Below the pieces are notes generated by a model. The model saw only the letters and a program-made list of their open reading frames with translations, ran no database searches and was not told where the DNA came from. From an uncultured Lutibacter sp. (lineage in GTDB: Bacteria > Bacteroidota > Bacteroidia > Flavobacteriales > Flavobacteriaceae): DNA of 64,000 bases. The translations under genes and the position numbers were made by a program. How positions within the stretch are numbered: position 1 is the first letter of the stretch; every line of letters begins with the position of its first letter. This document shows, piece after piece, positions 1-10,322 of this stretch. The stretch lies in the NCBI RefSeq assembly GCF_947493565.1, contig NZ_CANLRG010000010.1, positions 37,329 through 101,328 of the forward strand, given 5' to 3'.

Positions 1-761
1 TGAAAATAATAACTGGTTATATCAATTCTTTTGAAGGAGAAGTTTTAGTAAATGGATTCAATATTGTTTCGGATAAGATTAAAGCGCAAAAAAGTATTGG
101 ATATTTGCCTGAACACAATCCTCTTTATTTGGATATGTTTGTAAAAGAATACTTATTTTTTAATGCAGAAATTCATCAGGTTTCTAAAAATGAAGTGTCT
201 AAAATTATTGAAAAAGTAGGTTTGTTACCTGAAGCACATAAAAAAATAAATCAACTTTCTAAAGGATACAAACAGCGTGTTGGTTTAGCGGCAGCTTTAT
301 TACATAATCCAGAGGTTTTAATTTTAGATGAACCCACAACAGGTTTAGATCCTAATCAATTAATTGAAATTAGAAATTTAATTAAAGAAGTAGGTAAAAA
401 TAAAACAGTGTTGTTTTCAACTCACATTATGCAAGAAGTTGAAGCTATTTGTGATCGGGTAGTTTTATTAAATAAAGGGGAAATAGTAGCCGATAAAAAG
501 CTTAATGAATTAAAAGAAAGTAGTCATCAAATAGTGGAAGTTTCTTTTGATTTTAAAATTGAAAAACAATTTATTGAAAAAATACCTTTTATAATAGAAG
601 TTAACAATTTACATGATACTACTTGGCAACTAATTTTTGATACTAAAAAAGATATGGGAGCCACCATATTTGATTTTGCTCAAGAATATGGATTGAAAAT
701 TGTACAATTAAATACTCGAAATAGAAATTTAGAAAGTTTATTTAGAGAATTAACCTCTTAA
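1..761 (+). CDS. gldA: GldA-type ABC transporter ATP-binding subunit (5' truncated by window)
   Basis: ATPase subunit of an ABC transporter of the gliding-motility GldA type; in flavobacteria GldA works with GldF and GldG at the inner membrane. The reading frame is open from base 3, and bases 1-2 are probably the end of an ATG codon inside the gene, so the N-terminus including Walker A lies outside the window. Visible parts are the 'GYLPEHNPLY' segment typical of GldA, the ABC signature LSKGYKQR, Walker B (VLILDEPTTGLDP) and the H-loop (STHIMQE). The 252 visible residues plus about 46 missing ones match the usual length near 298. The gene ends directly against convergent dnaE. A different ABC-2 type ATPase is possible. 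Confidence 0.82.
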   Translation, partial: KIITGYINSFEGEVLVNGFNIVSDKIKAQKSIGYLPEHNPLYLDMFVKEYLFFNAEIHQVSKNEVSKIIEKVGLLPEAHKKINQLSKGYKQRVGLAAALLHNPEVLILDEPTTGLDPNQLIEIRNLIKEVGKNKTVLFSTHIMQEVEAICDRVVLLNKGEIVADKKLNELKESSHQIVEVSFDFKIEKQFIEKIPFIIEVNNLHDTTWQLIFDTKKDMGATIFDFAQEYGLKIVQLNTRNRNLESLFRELTS

Positions 762-3700
762 CTAACTCAATTTAAAAAGAACTTCCTTTTCCTCTAATTC
801 TTTTAAAAATTGATTGGTAATTTTTACTTTGGCTGATCGGCTTCGCAAATTAACTTTAATTTTTTCTTTAAGGTCAAATACTAGAAAATCAAGTGGAACG
901 GTTCCTTCATTTTTTTTAATGATTTGTTGTAACTCTTCAATTCTTGTATTGTTCAACTCTTGAATATTAAGCTGTAGTAATAATTTTTTAGATTGTTTTT
1001 CCAATACATCTTGAAGAATTTTAATATCGGTAAATTTTATTCTTGGTTCTCCAATTTTGCCCTCTTTGTTTCTCCATCCTGGAGAGATATTTACTTTAAT
1101 TTGTCTAAATGAATTTTCAGTTAAAAAGGGTTTAAAATTTAAATAGTCTTCTTTAAAAATTCTAAATTCAAAACTGTCATCAAAGTCTTGTACCACAAAA
1201 GAAGCCCATTCGTTGCCGTTTTGAGAAATTCGGTGTTGTACATCTGTTAAAATACCTGAAAATGTTAAATTTGATCCAACGTATTTTGATAAATCTTCCT
1301 TAAAAATACTTACTGAGCAATTGCAGAAATATTTAATTTCATTTTTAAAATCATCTAAAGGATGACCAGAAATATAAATACCAACGAGTTCTTTTTCTTT
1401 AGAAAGTTCTTCCATGACTCCCCATTTTTCTGCTTGTGGAATTTCTGGTTCTGGAAATTGAATTTCTGAAGCCTCACCAAATAGAGATACTTGTGCAGAA
1501 TTTTTATTTTCTTGATATTTATTGCCATATCTAATTGCACGTTCAATAAAAGTTACGCCTTTTTCATCCAATTGATAATATTGAGCACGATGAACATTTT
1601 TAAAAGAATCAAATCCACCAGCCATAGCTAATCCATCAAATGCTTTTTTATTTGCGGCTCTTAAATCTACTCGTTTTGTTAAGTCAAAAATTGAAGTATA
1701 TGAACCATTCTTTTTGCGTTCTTCAACAATAGCATCTACGGCTGCTGCACCAACCCCTTTTATGGCTCCCATACCAAAGCGTATTGCACCTTCTTTATTG
1801 ACACCAAATTTGTAAAATGATTCGTTTACATCAGGTCCTAAAACAGGAATTCCAGCACGTTTACACTCTTCCATAAAGAAAGTAACTTGTTTAATGTCGT
1901 TCATATTATTAGATAATACTGACGCCATGTATTCTGCTGGGTAATGTGCTTTTAAATAAGCTGTTTGGTAAGCTATATAGGCATAGCAAGTAGAATGCGA
2001 TTTATTAAAAGCATAAGCAGCAAAGGCTTCCCAATCTTTCCAAATCTTTTCTAAAACTTCTTCAGGATGGTTGTTTTTTTTACCACCTTCAATAAATTTA
2101 GGTTTTAGTTTTTCAAGCAGCGCAAATATTTTTTTACCCATAGCTTTACGCAGCATGTCTGCTTCACCTTTGGTAAAGTTTGCCAACTTTTGAGAAAGTA
2201 ACATAACCTGTTCTTGATAAACGGTAATCCCATAAGTTTCCTTGAGATATTCTTCCATGTCAGGCAAATCGTAGGTAATTTCTTCTCTACCATGTTTTCT
2301 ATCAATAAAGGAAGGAATATATTCCATTGGTCCAGGTCTGTACAAAGCGTTCATAGCAATTAAATCGGCAAACTCGGTTGGTTTTAACGATTTCATGTGT
2401 TTTTGCATTCCAACAGATTCGTATTGAAAAACACCAATGGTTTCACCTTTTTGAAACAGCTCGTAGGTTTTTTGGTCGTCTAAAGAAAACTCATCGGGTG
2501 TCAATTCCACTCCGTGAATTGCCTTTACAATTTTAACGGTATCTTTAATTAAGGTCAATGTTTTTAACCCTAAAAAGTCCATTTTAAGTAAACCAGCACT
2601 TTCAACAACGTTGTTGTCGAACTGGGTAACATACATGTCTGAATCTTTAGCAGTTGCAATAGGTATTAAGTTGGTAATTTCTTCAGGAGTAATGATAACC
2701 CCACATGCGTGAATTCCAGTATTTCTAACAGAACCTTCTAAGGCACAAGCTTGGGTTAATGTTTGACCTTCTAAATCATCGCCTTCTGCAATTCGTTTAA
2801 GTTCTTGAACATTTTCAAACTCTTCAGAGCGCAATCCTTTAATTTTATTTTTACTTTTTTCATCTACGCCAAAAATGTTTTGCAATTTCACACCTGGGAT
2901 TAGTTTTGCAATTCTATCGGCTTCATGTAAAGGTAAATCTAGAGCTCTAGCGGTATCTCTTACCGAAGATTTTGCGGCCATGGTACCATAGGTAATAATT
3001 TGAGCAACTTGGCTGGCTCCGTACTTTTCTATCACAAAATCTATCACCTTTTGTCTACCTTCATCATCAAAATCAATATCAATATCGGGAAGTGATACAC
3101 GATCTGGGTTTAAGAAACGCTCAAAAAGTAGGTCGTATTTAATTGGATCAATATTAGTAATCCAAAGACAGTAAGCAACAGCAGAGCCAGCTGCTGAGCC
3201 ACGACCAGGTCCCACAGAAACTCCCATTTTTCGAGCTTCTAAAATAAAATCCCAAACGATTAAAAAATAACCAGGGTAACCTGTTTTTTCAATAATGGAA
3301 AGTTCAAAATCTAAACGTTCTTTAATGTCTTTATCAAAATTAGCACCATATCTTTTTTTAGCACCTTCAAAAGTTAGGTGTTTTAAATAGGCATTTTCCC
3401 CACGAACACCTCCATCAATTTCATCTTGCGGATCAATAAATTGTTGAGGAATATCAAATTTTGGTAATAATACATCTCTAGCGAGTGTATAGGTTTCAAT
3501 TTTACTAACAATTTCCTCAATATTGGTAATTGCTTCAGGAACATCAACAAACAAGTCTTTCATTTGTTGTTGATTTTTAAAGTAGTATTCACTATTTGGA
3601 AGACCAAATCGGTATCCTCTTCCTTTTCCTTTTGGGGTGGCAATTTTTTCGCCGTCTTTTACACATAATAAAATATCATGTGCTTCAGACTCATCTTTAG

Positions 3701-5138
3701 AAGTGTAAAAAGTATTATTGGTGGCAATTAATTTTACGTTGTGTTTTTTAGAAAATTCAATTAACACATTATTAACATGATTTTCATTTTCTTGGTTATG
3801 GCGCATAATTTCTAAATAGAAATCATCTCCAAATTGTTCTTTCCACCACAGCAATGCTTCTTCAGCCTGATTTTCACCAACATTTAAAATCTTGCTTGGA
3901 ATCTCTCCATATAAATTTCCTGAAAGTACTATTAAGTCTTCTTTGTATTGCTCAATAATTTTTTTATCAATTCTAGGTACGTAGTAAAATCCTTGAGTAT
4001 GAGAAATGGAGGACATTTTAGCTAAATTATGATAGCCGTTTTTATTTTTTGCTAGGATGACTATTTGATATCCATTGTCTTTTCTAGTTTTGTCTAAATG
4101 ATTTTCACAAACATTGAATTCACATCCTAAAATGGGGGTTAATAATTGTTTAGGTTGTTGTCCTTCTTCTAAATCATCATTAAACTTTTTAGCAGAAGAA
4201 TTGTAAGAAAGAGCTTCTTTAATAAAGTTAAAAGCGCCCATCATATTACCGCTATCAGTTAAAGCAACAGCAGGCATATGGTACTTTACAGCAGAATTTA
4301 TTAAATTGCTGATGCTGGAAGTAGATTGTAAAACAGAAAATTGTGAATGACAGTGCAAATGTGAAAAAGAAGCCTCTTTAAAATCTTTTATAACATCTTT
4401 AGAATGAGATGAAAGGTCAACCTTAGTTTCTGTCTTGGTTTTTAACTTTTTACTTTCTTTTTTTAAGTTTAGATGTTTTAAGCCAATAACATTGATTGTT
4501 GTTGGATTTTTAGCATTAAAGTTTTCAAAATAATCTGAAGGAACATCTAATTCTTCTTGGGTATAAACACGCTGTCTAATCAATTCTAAAAAACAACGAG
4601 TAGTTGCTTCAACATCAGCTGTAGCATTGTGGGCTTCAGCAAAAGGTTCATTAAAAAGGTGTTCATGCAATTCGGTAAGTGTAGGTAGTTTAAATTTACC
4701 TCCTCTACCTCCAGGAATTTGACAAAGAGCAGCGGTTGTTTCTGTACAAGTGTCTAAAATTGGTAATTCTAACAGGGTAGTTTCCAATTCTTTTCTAACA
4801 TATTCACAGCCCATTACGTTAAGGTCAAAATTTACATTTTGACCAACAACAAATTTTGATTTAGAGAGCGCTTTATTAAAAAGATGTAATACTTTTTCTA
4901 AACGTTCACCTTTACTTTCAGCAAGTTCAGTTGAAATTCCATGTATTTGCTCAGCATCATACGGAATATTATAATCTTCAGGTTGAATCAAAAAGTCTTG
5001 TTGCTCAATTAATTCACCATATTCATTATGCAATTGCCAAGCAATTTGAACACATCTTGGCCAATTTTCTGTATCAGTAATTGGTGCATTCCAATTTTTT
5101 GGTAAACCAGTGGTTTCTGTGTCAAATATTAAAAACAT
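762..5138 (-). CDS. dnaE: DNA polymerase III subunit alpha with fused 3'-5' exonuclease
   Basis: Replicative polymerase catalytic subunit, 1458 aa. The N-terminus is a DEDDh proofreading exonuclease (D6 and E8 in FDTETTG, D105 in NVNFD, H170/D175 in HNATADVE). A PHP domain follows (H260-L-H262-C-H264) and then the C-family polymerase core, with the palm aspartates PDIDIDFDD near residue 685. An OB-fold/tau-binding C-terminal part ends the protein. The extra length over the roughly 1160-aa E. coli enzyme is explained by the exonuclease fusion, which is known in Bacteroidota. The stop codon directly abuts the end of gldA, so the two genes converge with no spacer. Confidence 0.96.
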   Translation of the reverse strand: MFLIFDTETTGLPKNWNAPITDTENWPRCVQIAWQLHNEYGELIEQQDFLIQPEDYNIPYDAEQIHGISTELAESKGERLEKVLHLFNKALSKSKFVVGQNVNFDLNVMGCEYVRKELETTLLELPILDTCTETTAALCQIPGGRGGKFKLPTLTELHEHLFNEPFAEAHNATADVEATTRCFLELIRQRVYTQEELDVPSDYFENFNAKNPTTINVIGLKHLNLKKESKKLKTKTETKVDLSSHSKDVIKDFKEASFSHLHCHSQFSVLQSTSSISNLINSAVKYHMPAVALTDSGNMMGAFNFIKEALSYNSSAKKFNDDLEEGQQPKQLLTPILGCEFNVCENHLDKTRKDNGYQIVILAKNKNGYHNLAKMSSISHTQGFYYVPRIDKKIIEQYKEDLIVLSGNLYGEIPSKILNVGENQAEEALLWWKEQFGDDFYLEIMRHNQENENHVNNVLIEFSKKHNVKLIATNNTFYTSKDESEAHDILLCVKDGEKIATPKGKGRGYRFGLPNSEYYFKNQQQMKDLFVDVPEAITNIEEIVSKIETYTLARDVLLPKFDIPQQFIDPQDEIDGGVRGENAYLKHLTFEGAKKRYGANFDKDIKERLDFELSIIEKTGYPGYFLIVWDFILEARKMGVSVGPGRGSAAGSAVAYCLWITNIDPIKYDLLFERFLNPDRVSLPDIDIDFDDEGRQKVIDFVIEKYGASQVAQIITYGTMAAKSSVRDTARALDLPLHEADRIAKLIPGVKLQNIFGVDEKSKNKIKGLRSEEFENVQELKRIAEGDDLEGQTLTQACALEGSVRNTGIHACGVIITPEEITNLIPIATAKDSDMYVTQFDNNVVESAGLLKMDFLGLKTLTLIKDTVKIVKAIHGVELTPDEFSLDDQKTYELFQKGETIGVFQYESVGMQKHMKSLKPTEFADLIAMNALYRPGPMEYIPSFIDRKHGREEITYDLPDMEEYLKETYGITVYQEQVMLLSQKLANFTKGEADMLRKAMGKKIFALLEKLKPKFIEGGKKNNHPEEVLEKIWKDWEAFAAYAFNKSHSTCYAYIAYQTAYLKAHYPAEYMASVLSNNMNDIKQVTFFMEECKRAGIPVLGPDVNESFYKFGVNKEGAIRFGMGAIKGVGAAAVDAIVEERKKNGSYTSIFDLTKRVDLRAANKKAFDGLAMAGGFDSFKNVHRAQYYQLDEKGVTFIERAIRYGNKYQENKNSAQVSLFGEASEIQFPEPEIPQAEKWGVMEELSKEKELVGIYISGHPLDDFKNEIKYFCNCSVSIFKEDLSKYVGSNLTFSGILTDVQHRISQNGNEWASFVVQDFDDSFEFRIFKEDYLNFKPFLTENSFRQIKVNISPGWRNKEGKIGEPRIKFTDIKILQDVLEKQSKKLLLQLNIQELNNTRIEELQQIIKKNEGTVPLDFLVFDLKEKIKVNLRSRSAKVKITNQFLKELEEKEVLFKLS

Positions 5139-5194
5139 GTGCTAGAATGTTAGGTGAAAAATGAGTTTTTAAAAATAGGAATTTAATAAGATTT

Positions 5195-5202
5195 TATATT
5201 TG
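5195..5202 (+). promoter_or_regulatory. Possible -7 box upstream of the RNF operon
   Basis: TATATTTG matches the Bacteroidota -7 consensus TAnnTTTG and points toward rseC, about 210 bp upstream. It sits in the 274-bp divergent gap between dnaE and rseC. The match is short and the implied leader is long, so this is only a candidate. Confidence 0.3.
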
Positions 5203-5412
5203 TAATCAATGATTATTTATTAACAATCAGGTTTTATTTTTAGATGTTTAACAGAATTTAAGAAAGCTAAATGATATTGAATAAAATTGAAGAATATTTT
5301 AAAATTATCGCAATAACCATAGCTTTAAATTTAAACAATAAAATCCTAACATAGGTCATACTTTATAAAAAAAAGATGTCCTAATTTTAGCAATGCAAGT
5401 TAATGCAGATAA

Positions 5413-5871
5413 ATGATAATGGAAAAACTTGATTTAAATAGCTATAAAAACCAAGGTCAAAACACGATAAATCACGAGGGAATTATTTCTAAGATTTCTA
5501 ACGGAGTTTTAACAGTTTCGTTAAAAGGAAATATAAACTGTGAGGCTTGTAATGCAAAAGCAGCCTGTGGAGTTTCAGAATCAAATTCAAAAGAAATTGA
5601 AATTGAAACTAACAACTCTTCATTTCAACTAAATGAACAAGTTGAAGTTATTTTAGCGAAGCAATTAGGCTTAAAAGCAGTTTTTTGGGCGTATGTTTTT
5701 CCTTTTGTTTTAGTACTTGTTGTGCTATTTGTTTCTTCAAACTTTTTAAAAGAATGGCAAGCAGGTTTGATAGCCCTTTTTGTTTTGGCTCCTTACTATT
5801 TTACGCTTTATGTTTTAAAAAATTTATTTAAAAAAACATTTAAAGTTTCAATTTTAAAAAATAACTACTAA
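5413..5871 (+). CDS. rseC: RseC/MucC-family protein preceding RNF
   Basis: Small inner-membrane protein (152 aa) of the RseC/MucC type, a family implicated in reducing SoxR or regulating sigma-E and often encoded beside rnf genes. The N-terminal cytoplasmic part has the cysteine cluster CEACNAKAACG, probably a metal or Fe-S site, followed by two adjacent membrane helices (about residues 94-140). It starts the rnf operon: its stop overlaps the rnfB start by one base. ATG codons at 5413 and 5419 are both plausible starts. Confidence 0.8.
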   Translation: MIMEKLDLNSYKNQGQNTINHEGIISKISNGVLTVSLKGNINCEACNAKAACGVSESNSKEIEIETNNSSFQLNEQVEVILAKQLGLKAVFWAYVFPFVLVLVVLFVSSNFLKEWQAGLIALFVLAPYYFTLYVLKNLFKKTFKVSILKNNY

Positions 5872-6776
5872 TGACAGATTCAGTTTTATATAGTGTTTTG
5901 TTGTTGGCTTCTTTAGGAATTGTTGCGGCAGTAGTGCTGTATGTAGTTTCTAAAAAGTTTTACGTATATGAAAATCCACTAATTGCAGATGTTGATGAAA
6001 TATTGCCAGGTGCAAATTGTGCAGGTTGCGGATCGCCTGGTTGTAAATCTTTTGCTGAAAAATTGGTAAATACAGAAGATATATCAGATATGTTTTGCCC
6101 TGTAGGAGGAAACGAGGTGATGAAACAAGTGGCAACTATATTGGGCAAAGAAGTAGCAGAAAAAGATCCAACTGTAGCAGTGTTACGTTGCCAAGGAAGT
6201 TGTGAAGTTCGTCCTAAAACAACTGAGTTTCAAGGACCTAGAACTTGTGCTATTTCTGCAATGATTTATAGTGGTGAAACAGACTGCCAATATGGATGTT
6301 TAGGAGACGGTGACTGTATTAAGGTATGTAAGTTTGATGCTATGTATATGGATGAAACTACAGGTTTACCAGTGATCATTACCGACAAATGTACAAGTTG
6401 TGGAGCTTGTGTTGAAGAATGTCCTCGCGATATTATTGAAATGAGACCACGTAATAAACGTGATTTAAAAGTGTTTGTAGGCTGTTTGAATGAAGATAAA
6501 GGAGGAATTGCAAAAAAATCCTGTGCGGTTGCTTGTATTGGTTGTTCTAAATGTGAAGATATTTGCCCAAAAGATGCCGTAGTTATGGTGAATAATTTAG
6601 CCTACATAGATCCTGTTTTATGTACACTATGTAGAAAATGTGTAGATATTTGCCCTACTCACTCTATTATTGAAACAAATTTCCCTCCTAAGAAACCAAA
6701 AAAAGTGGTAGCGAAAAAAAACCTTATAAAAAAAGAAGCAACTGTTGAACCCTTAAATGTAAAAACTGATGCTTAA
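5871..6776 (+). CDS. rnfB: RNF electron transport complex subunit B (ferredoxin-like)
   Basis: Membrane-anchored iron-sulfur subunit (301 aa) of the RNF complex, which couples electron flow between ferredoxin and NAD to ion transport. It has one N-terminal helix, then the RnfB cluster motif CAGCGSPGC followed by a downstream CP about 20 residues later. Several 4Fe-4S ferredoxin motifs follow: CTSCGACVEECP, CIGCSKCEDICP and CTLCRKCVDICP. A Lys-rich C-terminal tail follows the last cluster. The stop overlaps the rnfC start by 8 bp, indicating translational coupling. Confidence 0.96.
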   Translation: MTDSVLYSVLLLASLGIVAAVVLYVVSKKFYVYENPLIADVDEILPGANCAGCGSPGCKSFAEKLVNTEDISDMFCPVGGNEVMKQVATILGKEVAEKDPTVAVLRCQGSCEVRPKTTEFQGPRTCAISAMIYSGETDCQYGCLGDGDCIKVCKFDAMYMDETTGLPVIITDKCTSCGACVEECPRDIIEMRPRNKRDLKVFVGCLNEDKGGIAKKSCAVACIGCSKCEDICPKDAVVMVNNLAYIDPVLCTLCRKCVDICPTHSIIETNFPPKKPKKVVAKKNLIKKEATVEPLNVKTDA

Positions 6777-8097
6777 AACATTTCCAAAAGGAGGAATTCA
6801 TCCTCCAGAAAATAAAATTACTGCAGAAAAAAGAATTAGAAGAATGACCGTTCCTAAGGTGGTTTATGTGCCAATAGCGCAACATATTGGAATTCCTTCT
6901 GAAATTATCGTAGAGAAAAAAGATAAAGTTGAAATTGGTCAGGTAATTGCAAAATCTGGTGGATTTGTTTCTTCAAATATTCATTCTCCTGTTGCAGGTA
7001 TAGTGACTAAATTAGATATGATTATTGACACAAGTGGTTATAAAAAACAATGCATAGTGATTAGAACTGATGTTAAAAACGAATCTAATTTTGAAGAAAA
7101 AGACTATCCTTTAAAGTCGCAAATTGATATGGCTCCTAAAGCTATTTTACAGCGTATTTCAGATTTTGGAATTGTTGGTTTAGGAGGCGCAACTTTTCCA
7201 TCTCATGTTAAATTAAATGTAAAAGAAGGTGTAAAGTTAGATTGTTTATTAATTAACGGTGTTGAATGTGAACCTTATTTAACTGCTGATCATAGATTAA
7301 TGCTCGAAAAGGCAGATGAAATTGTTGTTGGTATTAAAATTTTGTTAGTTGCCTTAAATATAAATAAAGCAATTATTGGCATTGAAAATAATAAGAAAGA
7401 TGCTATTAAATTATTTAAAGAACTTACCAAAAATGAATCTAATATTCAGGTAGCTGCTTTGCAAGTAAAATACCCTCAAGGTGGAGAAAAACAATTAGTG
7501 AAAGCAATTTTAGGAAGAGAAGTTCCAAAAAATGGATTGCCTTTAGATGTGGGTGTTATTGTTCATAATGTTGGAACTATTTTTGCCATTTATGAAGCCG
7601 TTCAATACAATAAACCTTTAACTGAACGTGTAGTAACAGTTACAGGTAAAAAATTAGAAAATCCTTCAAATTTTTGGGTGAAAATAGGAACTCCAATTAC
7701 CGACTTAGTTACAGAGGTTGGAGGTTTGCCTGAAGGTACTCGAAAATTGGTTAACGGAGGGCCAATGATGGGGAAAGCTATTAAAAATACCGATGTACCG
7801 GTTACAAAAGGAACTTCAGGTATTTTAGTTATTTCAGAAGAGGAAGCAAGTAGAGGTGAGGCAAAAAATTGTATTCGTTGCGGCGAATGTGTTTTTGTGT
7901 GTCCTATGGGGTTGGAACCTCATTTGTTAATGAATCTTACAGAAAAAGGATTTTATGAAAAAGCTTCAAATGAAGATATTATGACCTGTATTGAATGTGG
8001 TTCGTGTAGCTATGTATGTCCTTCGCATAGACCCTTGCTAGATTATATTCGCTTTGGAAAAAACATTGTCAAAAAATTACAAACCGCTAAAAATTAA
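6769..8097 (+). CDS. rnfC: RNF complex subunit C
   Basis: Peripheral subunit (442 aa) proposed to bind NADH and FMN and to pass electrons through two 4Fe-4S clusters. Visible features are the N-terminal RnfC barrel-sandwich region with GGIHPPENK, the flavin/NAD region (VGLGGATFPSHVK, LLINGVECEPYLT) and two ferredoxin motifs, CIRCGECVFVCP and CIECGSCSYVCP, near the C-terminus. It lacks the long Ala/Lys-rich tail of the E. coli protein. It overlaps rnfB by 8 bp and is 2 bp from rnfD. Confidence 0.96.
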   Translation: MLKTFPKGGIHPPENKITAEKRIRRMTVPKVVYVPIAQHIGIPSEIIVEKKDKVEIGQVIAKSGGFVSSNIHSPVAGIVTKLDMIIDTSGYKKQCIVIRTDVKNESNFEEKDYPLKSQIDMAPKAILQRISDFGIVGLGGATFPSHVKLNVKEGVKLDCLLINGVECEPYLTADHRLMLEKADEIVVGIKILLVALNINKAIIGIENNKKDAIKLFKELTKNESNIQVAALQVKYPQGGEKQLVKAILGREVPKNGLPLDVGVIVHNVGTIFAIYEAVQYNKPLTERVVTVTGKKLENPSNFWVKIGTPITDLVTEVGGLPEGTRKLVNGGPMMGKAIKNTDVPVTKGTSGILVISEEEASRGEAKNCIRCGECVFVCPMGLEPHLLMNLTEKGFYEKASNEDIMTCIECGSCSYVCPSHRPLLDYIRFGKNIVKKLQTAKN

Positions 8098-8099
8098 AA

Positions 8100-9110
8100 A
8101 TGAGTACACAACCAATTATTATATCGGCTTCACCTCATGTGCATTCAGATAGAACTTCAAAAAAATTAATGTACGATGTTGTGATTGCTTTAATTCCAGC
8201 ATTTTTAGTTTCGTTATATGTGTTTGGAATTCGTGCTTTTATTGTTACAGCAGTAGCCATAATTTCTTGTTTATTATTTGAGTATTTAATTCAAAAATAT
8301 TTAATGAAGACTAAAGTTACTATTGGTGATGGTTCAGCTTTGTTAACAGGAATTTTATTGGCTTTTAACTTACCTTCAGGGCTTCCAATTTGGATGATAG
8401 TTATAGGTAGTTTAGTGGCAATTGGAATTGCAAAATTGTCTTTTGGGGGGCTAGGGTTTAACATTTTTAACCCAGCTTTAGTTGGGAGAGTATTTTTATT
8501 GGTTTCATTTCCAGTACAAATGACAATGTGGCCTACTGCAGTTGAAAATAATACGACTATTGCAGATGCTGTTACAGGGGCAACTCCTTTAGGGGTGATT
8601 AAAGAAGGGTTGATGTTTGGAGATACCATGTCAACCATTGCAACAAAAATCCCTTCAACAGTTGAGTTATTTTTAGGGTTAACAGGTGGTTCAATTGGTG
8701 AAATGTCTGCATTAGCATTGTTGATAGGAGGAGTGTACTTAATTGTTAGAAAAGTTATTACTTGGCATATTCCAATAACTATGTTGGTGACTATGGCAGT
8801 AATGACTGGTATTTTTTGGATGGTAAATCCTGAACAATACGCAAACCCCTTAATTCATATTTTATCAGGTGGAGCATTGCTAGGAGCATTTTTTATGGCA
8901 ACAGATTTAGTTACTAGTCCTGTGACCAAAAAAGGAATGATAGTTTTTGCTATTGGTATTGCAGTTATAACTGTTGTAATTAGATTGTTTGGTGCTTATC
9001 CTGAGGGTGTTTCATTTGCAATTTTAATTATGAATGCTTTTGTGCCTTTAATTAATACCTATTTTAAACCTAGACGATTTGGTTCAAAAATTAAATCTAA
9101 AATTGTGTAA
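8100..9110 (+). CDS. rnfD: RNF complex subunit D
   Basis: Polytopic membrane subunit (336 aa) of the RNF complex, related to NqrB. The TGAT motif in DAVTGATPLG, with T162, matches the threonine that carries covalent FMN in this family. Multiple hydrophobic helices are present throughout. It lies 2 bp after rnfC and 2 bp before rnfG, inside the rnf operon. Confidence 0.95.
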   Translation: MSTQPIIISASPHVHSDRTSKKLMYDVVIALIPAFLVSLYVFGIRAFIVTAVAIISCLLFEYLIQKYLMKTKVTIGDGSALLTGILLAFNLPSGLPIWMIVIGSLVAIGIAKLSFGGLGFNIFNPALVGRVFLLVSFPVQMTMWPTAVENNTTIADAVTGATPLGVIKEGLMFGDTMSTIATKIPSTVELFLGLTGGSIGEMSALALLIGGVYLIVRKVITWHIPITMLVTMAVMTGIFWMVNPEQYANPLIHILSGGALLGAFFMATDLVTSPVTKKGMIVFAIGIAVITVVIRLFGAYPEGVSFAILIMNAFVPLINTYFKPRRFGSKIKSKIV

Positions 9111-9112
9111 TC

Positions 9113-9709
9113 ATGAGTAAAAAGAAAGATACATTTTTAAATATGGTAGTATCCTTATTTGTAATTACCATAGTTGCAGGGTTTTCTTTGGGTTTTGTGA
9201 ACGACTTAACAGTGGGGCCTAAAGCTAAAGCTAAGCTTGAAAAAAAGGTGAATGCATTAAAACTAGTACTACCAACATTCGATAACAATCCGGTTGATGA
9301 TATTCTATTGGTACAATCTGAATTAGCAAAAGATAGCATTGAAATGTATCCTGCATTTTCTGAAAATAAATTTGTAGGAGCAGCTGTAATTGGTTCAACT
9401 GAAAAAGGGTTTAGTGGATTGATAAAAATTATGGTCGGTTTTAATGAAGGAGGAAACATTAAAAATATTGAAGTTTTAGAGCAAAAGGAAACTCCAGGCT
9501 TAGGTACCAAAATGAAAGATGAAAAGTTTTTGGCTCAATTTAGAGAAAAAAATCCTTCAAACTTTAATATAAAAGTAACCAAAGATGGTGGAGAAATTGA
9601 TGCCTTAACAGGGGCTACAATTACTTCGCGTGCTTTTGGCGAAGCAGTTCAAATGGCTTATGATGAATTTGTTGACAATAAGGATTCATTAAAAAAATCA
9701 AAAAAATAA
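9113..9709 (+). CDS. rnfG: RNF complex subunit G
   Basis: FMN-binding subunit (198 aa), related to NqrC, anchored by one N-terminal helix with the flavin domain on the outer face. The flavinylation motif is ALTGATITS with T169 as the expected FMN attachment site. The segment EQKETPGLGTKM is also characteristic of the FMN_bind domain. A short Lys-rich tail ends the protein. Confidence 0.95.
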   Translation: MSKKKDTFLNMVVSLFVITIVAGFSLGFVNDLTVGPKAKAKLEKKVNALKLVLPTFDNNPVDDILLVQSELAKDSIEMYPAFSENKFVGAAVIGSTEKGFSGLIKIMVGFNEGGNIKNIEVLEQKETPGLGTKMKDEKFLAQFREKNPSNFNIKVTKDGGEIDALTGATITSRAFGEAVQMAYDEFVDNKDSLKKSKK

Positions 9710-9714
9710 GATTT

Positions 9715-10320
9715 ATGGCTGAAAAAATGAATCAAACTCAAAATTTCTTAAAAGGAATTGTAAAGGAAAATCCAGTTTTTGTAATGCTCTTAGGAATGTG
9801 TCCAACATTAGGGGTTACCTCATCTGCGTTTAATGGTTTAGGAATGGGTGTTGCTACGTTATTTGTATTACTAATGTCTAATATTGTTGTTTCATTAGTA
9901 AAATCACAAATACCAAGTAAAGTTCGTATCCCAGCATTTATAATAATTATAGCTTCATTTGTAACTATTGTTGAAATGGTGTTAGAAGCATTTATACCAT
10001 TTTTATATGAACAATTAGGAATTTTTATTCCATTAATTGTGGTAAACTGCTTAATATTAGGAAGAGCAGAGGCATTTGCTTCAAAAAACAACTTAATGTC
10101 TTCCATATTAGATGCATTAGGAATGGGATTAGGTTTTGTAATTGCATTGACAATGTTAGGTGCTGTGCGCGAAATTTTAGGAAGTGGGAGTTTATTTGAA
10201 CTAAAATTTGTTTCTGAAAACGCCAACACCTTTATTTTGTTTATTCTGCCTCCTGGAGCATTTATAGCCTTGGCATATTTAACAGTTTTATTCAATAAAA
10301 TTTCAATCAAAACTTCATAA
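9715..10320 (+). CDS. rnfE: RNF complex subunit E
   Basis: Integral membrane subunit (201 aa) related to NqrD, predicted to form part of the ion channel together with RnfA. Family motifs visible include NPVFVMLLGMCPTLGVTSSA and the mid-protein VNCLILGRAEAFA. Start at 9715, or 12 bp later at 9727. It lies 5 bp after rnfG and 2 bp before rnfA. Confidence 0.94.
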   Translation: MAEKMNQTQNFLKGIVKENPVFVMLLGMCPTLGVTSSAFNGLGMGVATLFVLLMSNIVVSLVKSQIPSKVRIPAFIIIIASFVTIVEMVLEAFIPFLYEQLGIFIPLIVVNCLILGRAEAFASKNNLMSSILDALGMGLGFVIALTMLGAVREILGSGSLFELKFVSENANTFILFILPPGAFIALAYLTVLFNKISIKTS

Positions 10321-10322
10321 AA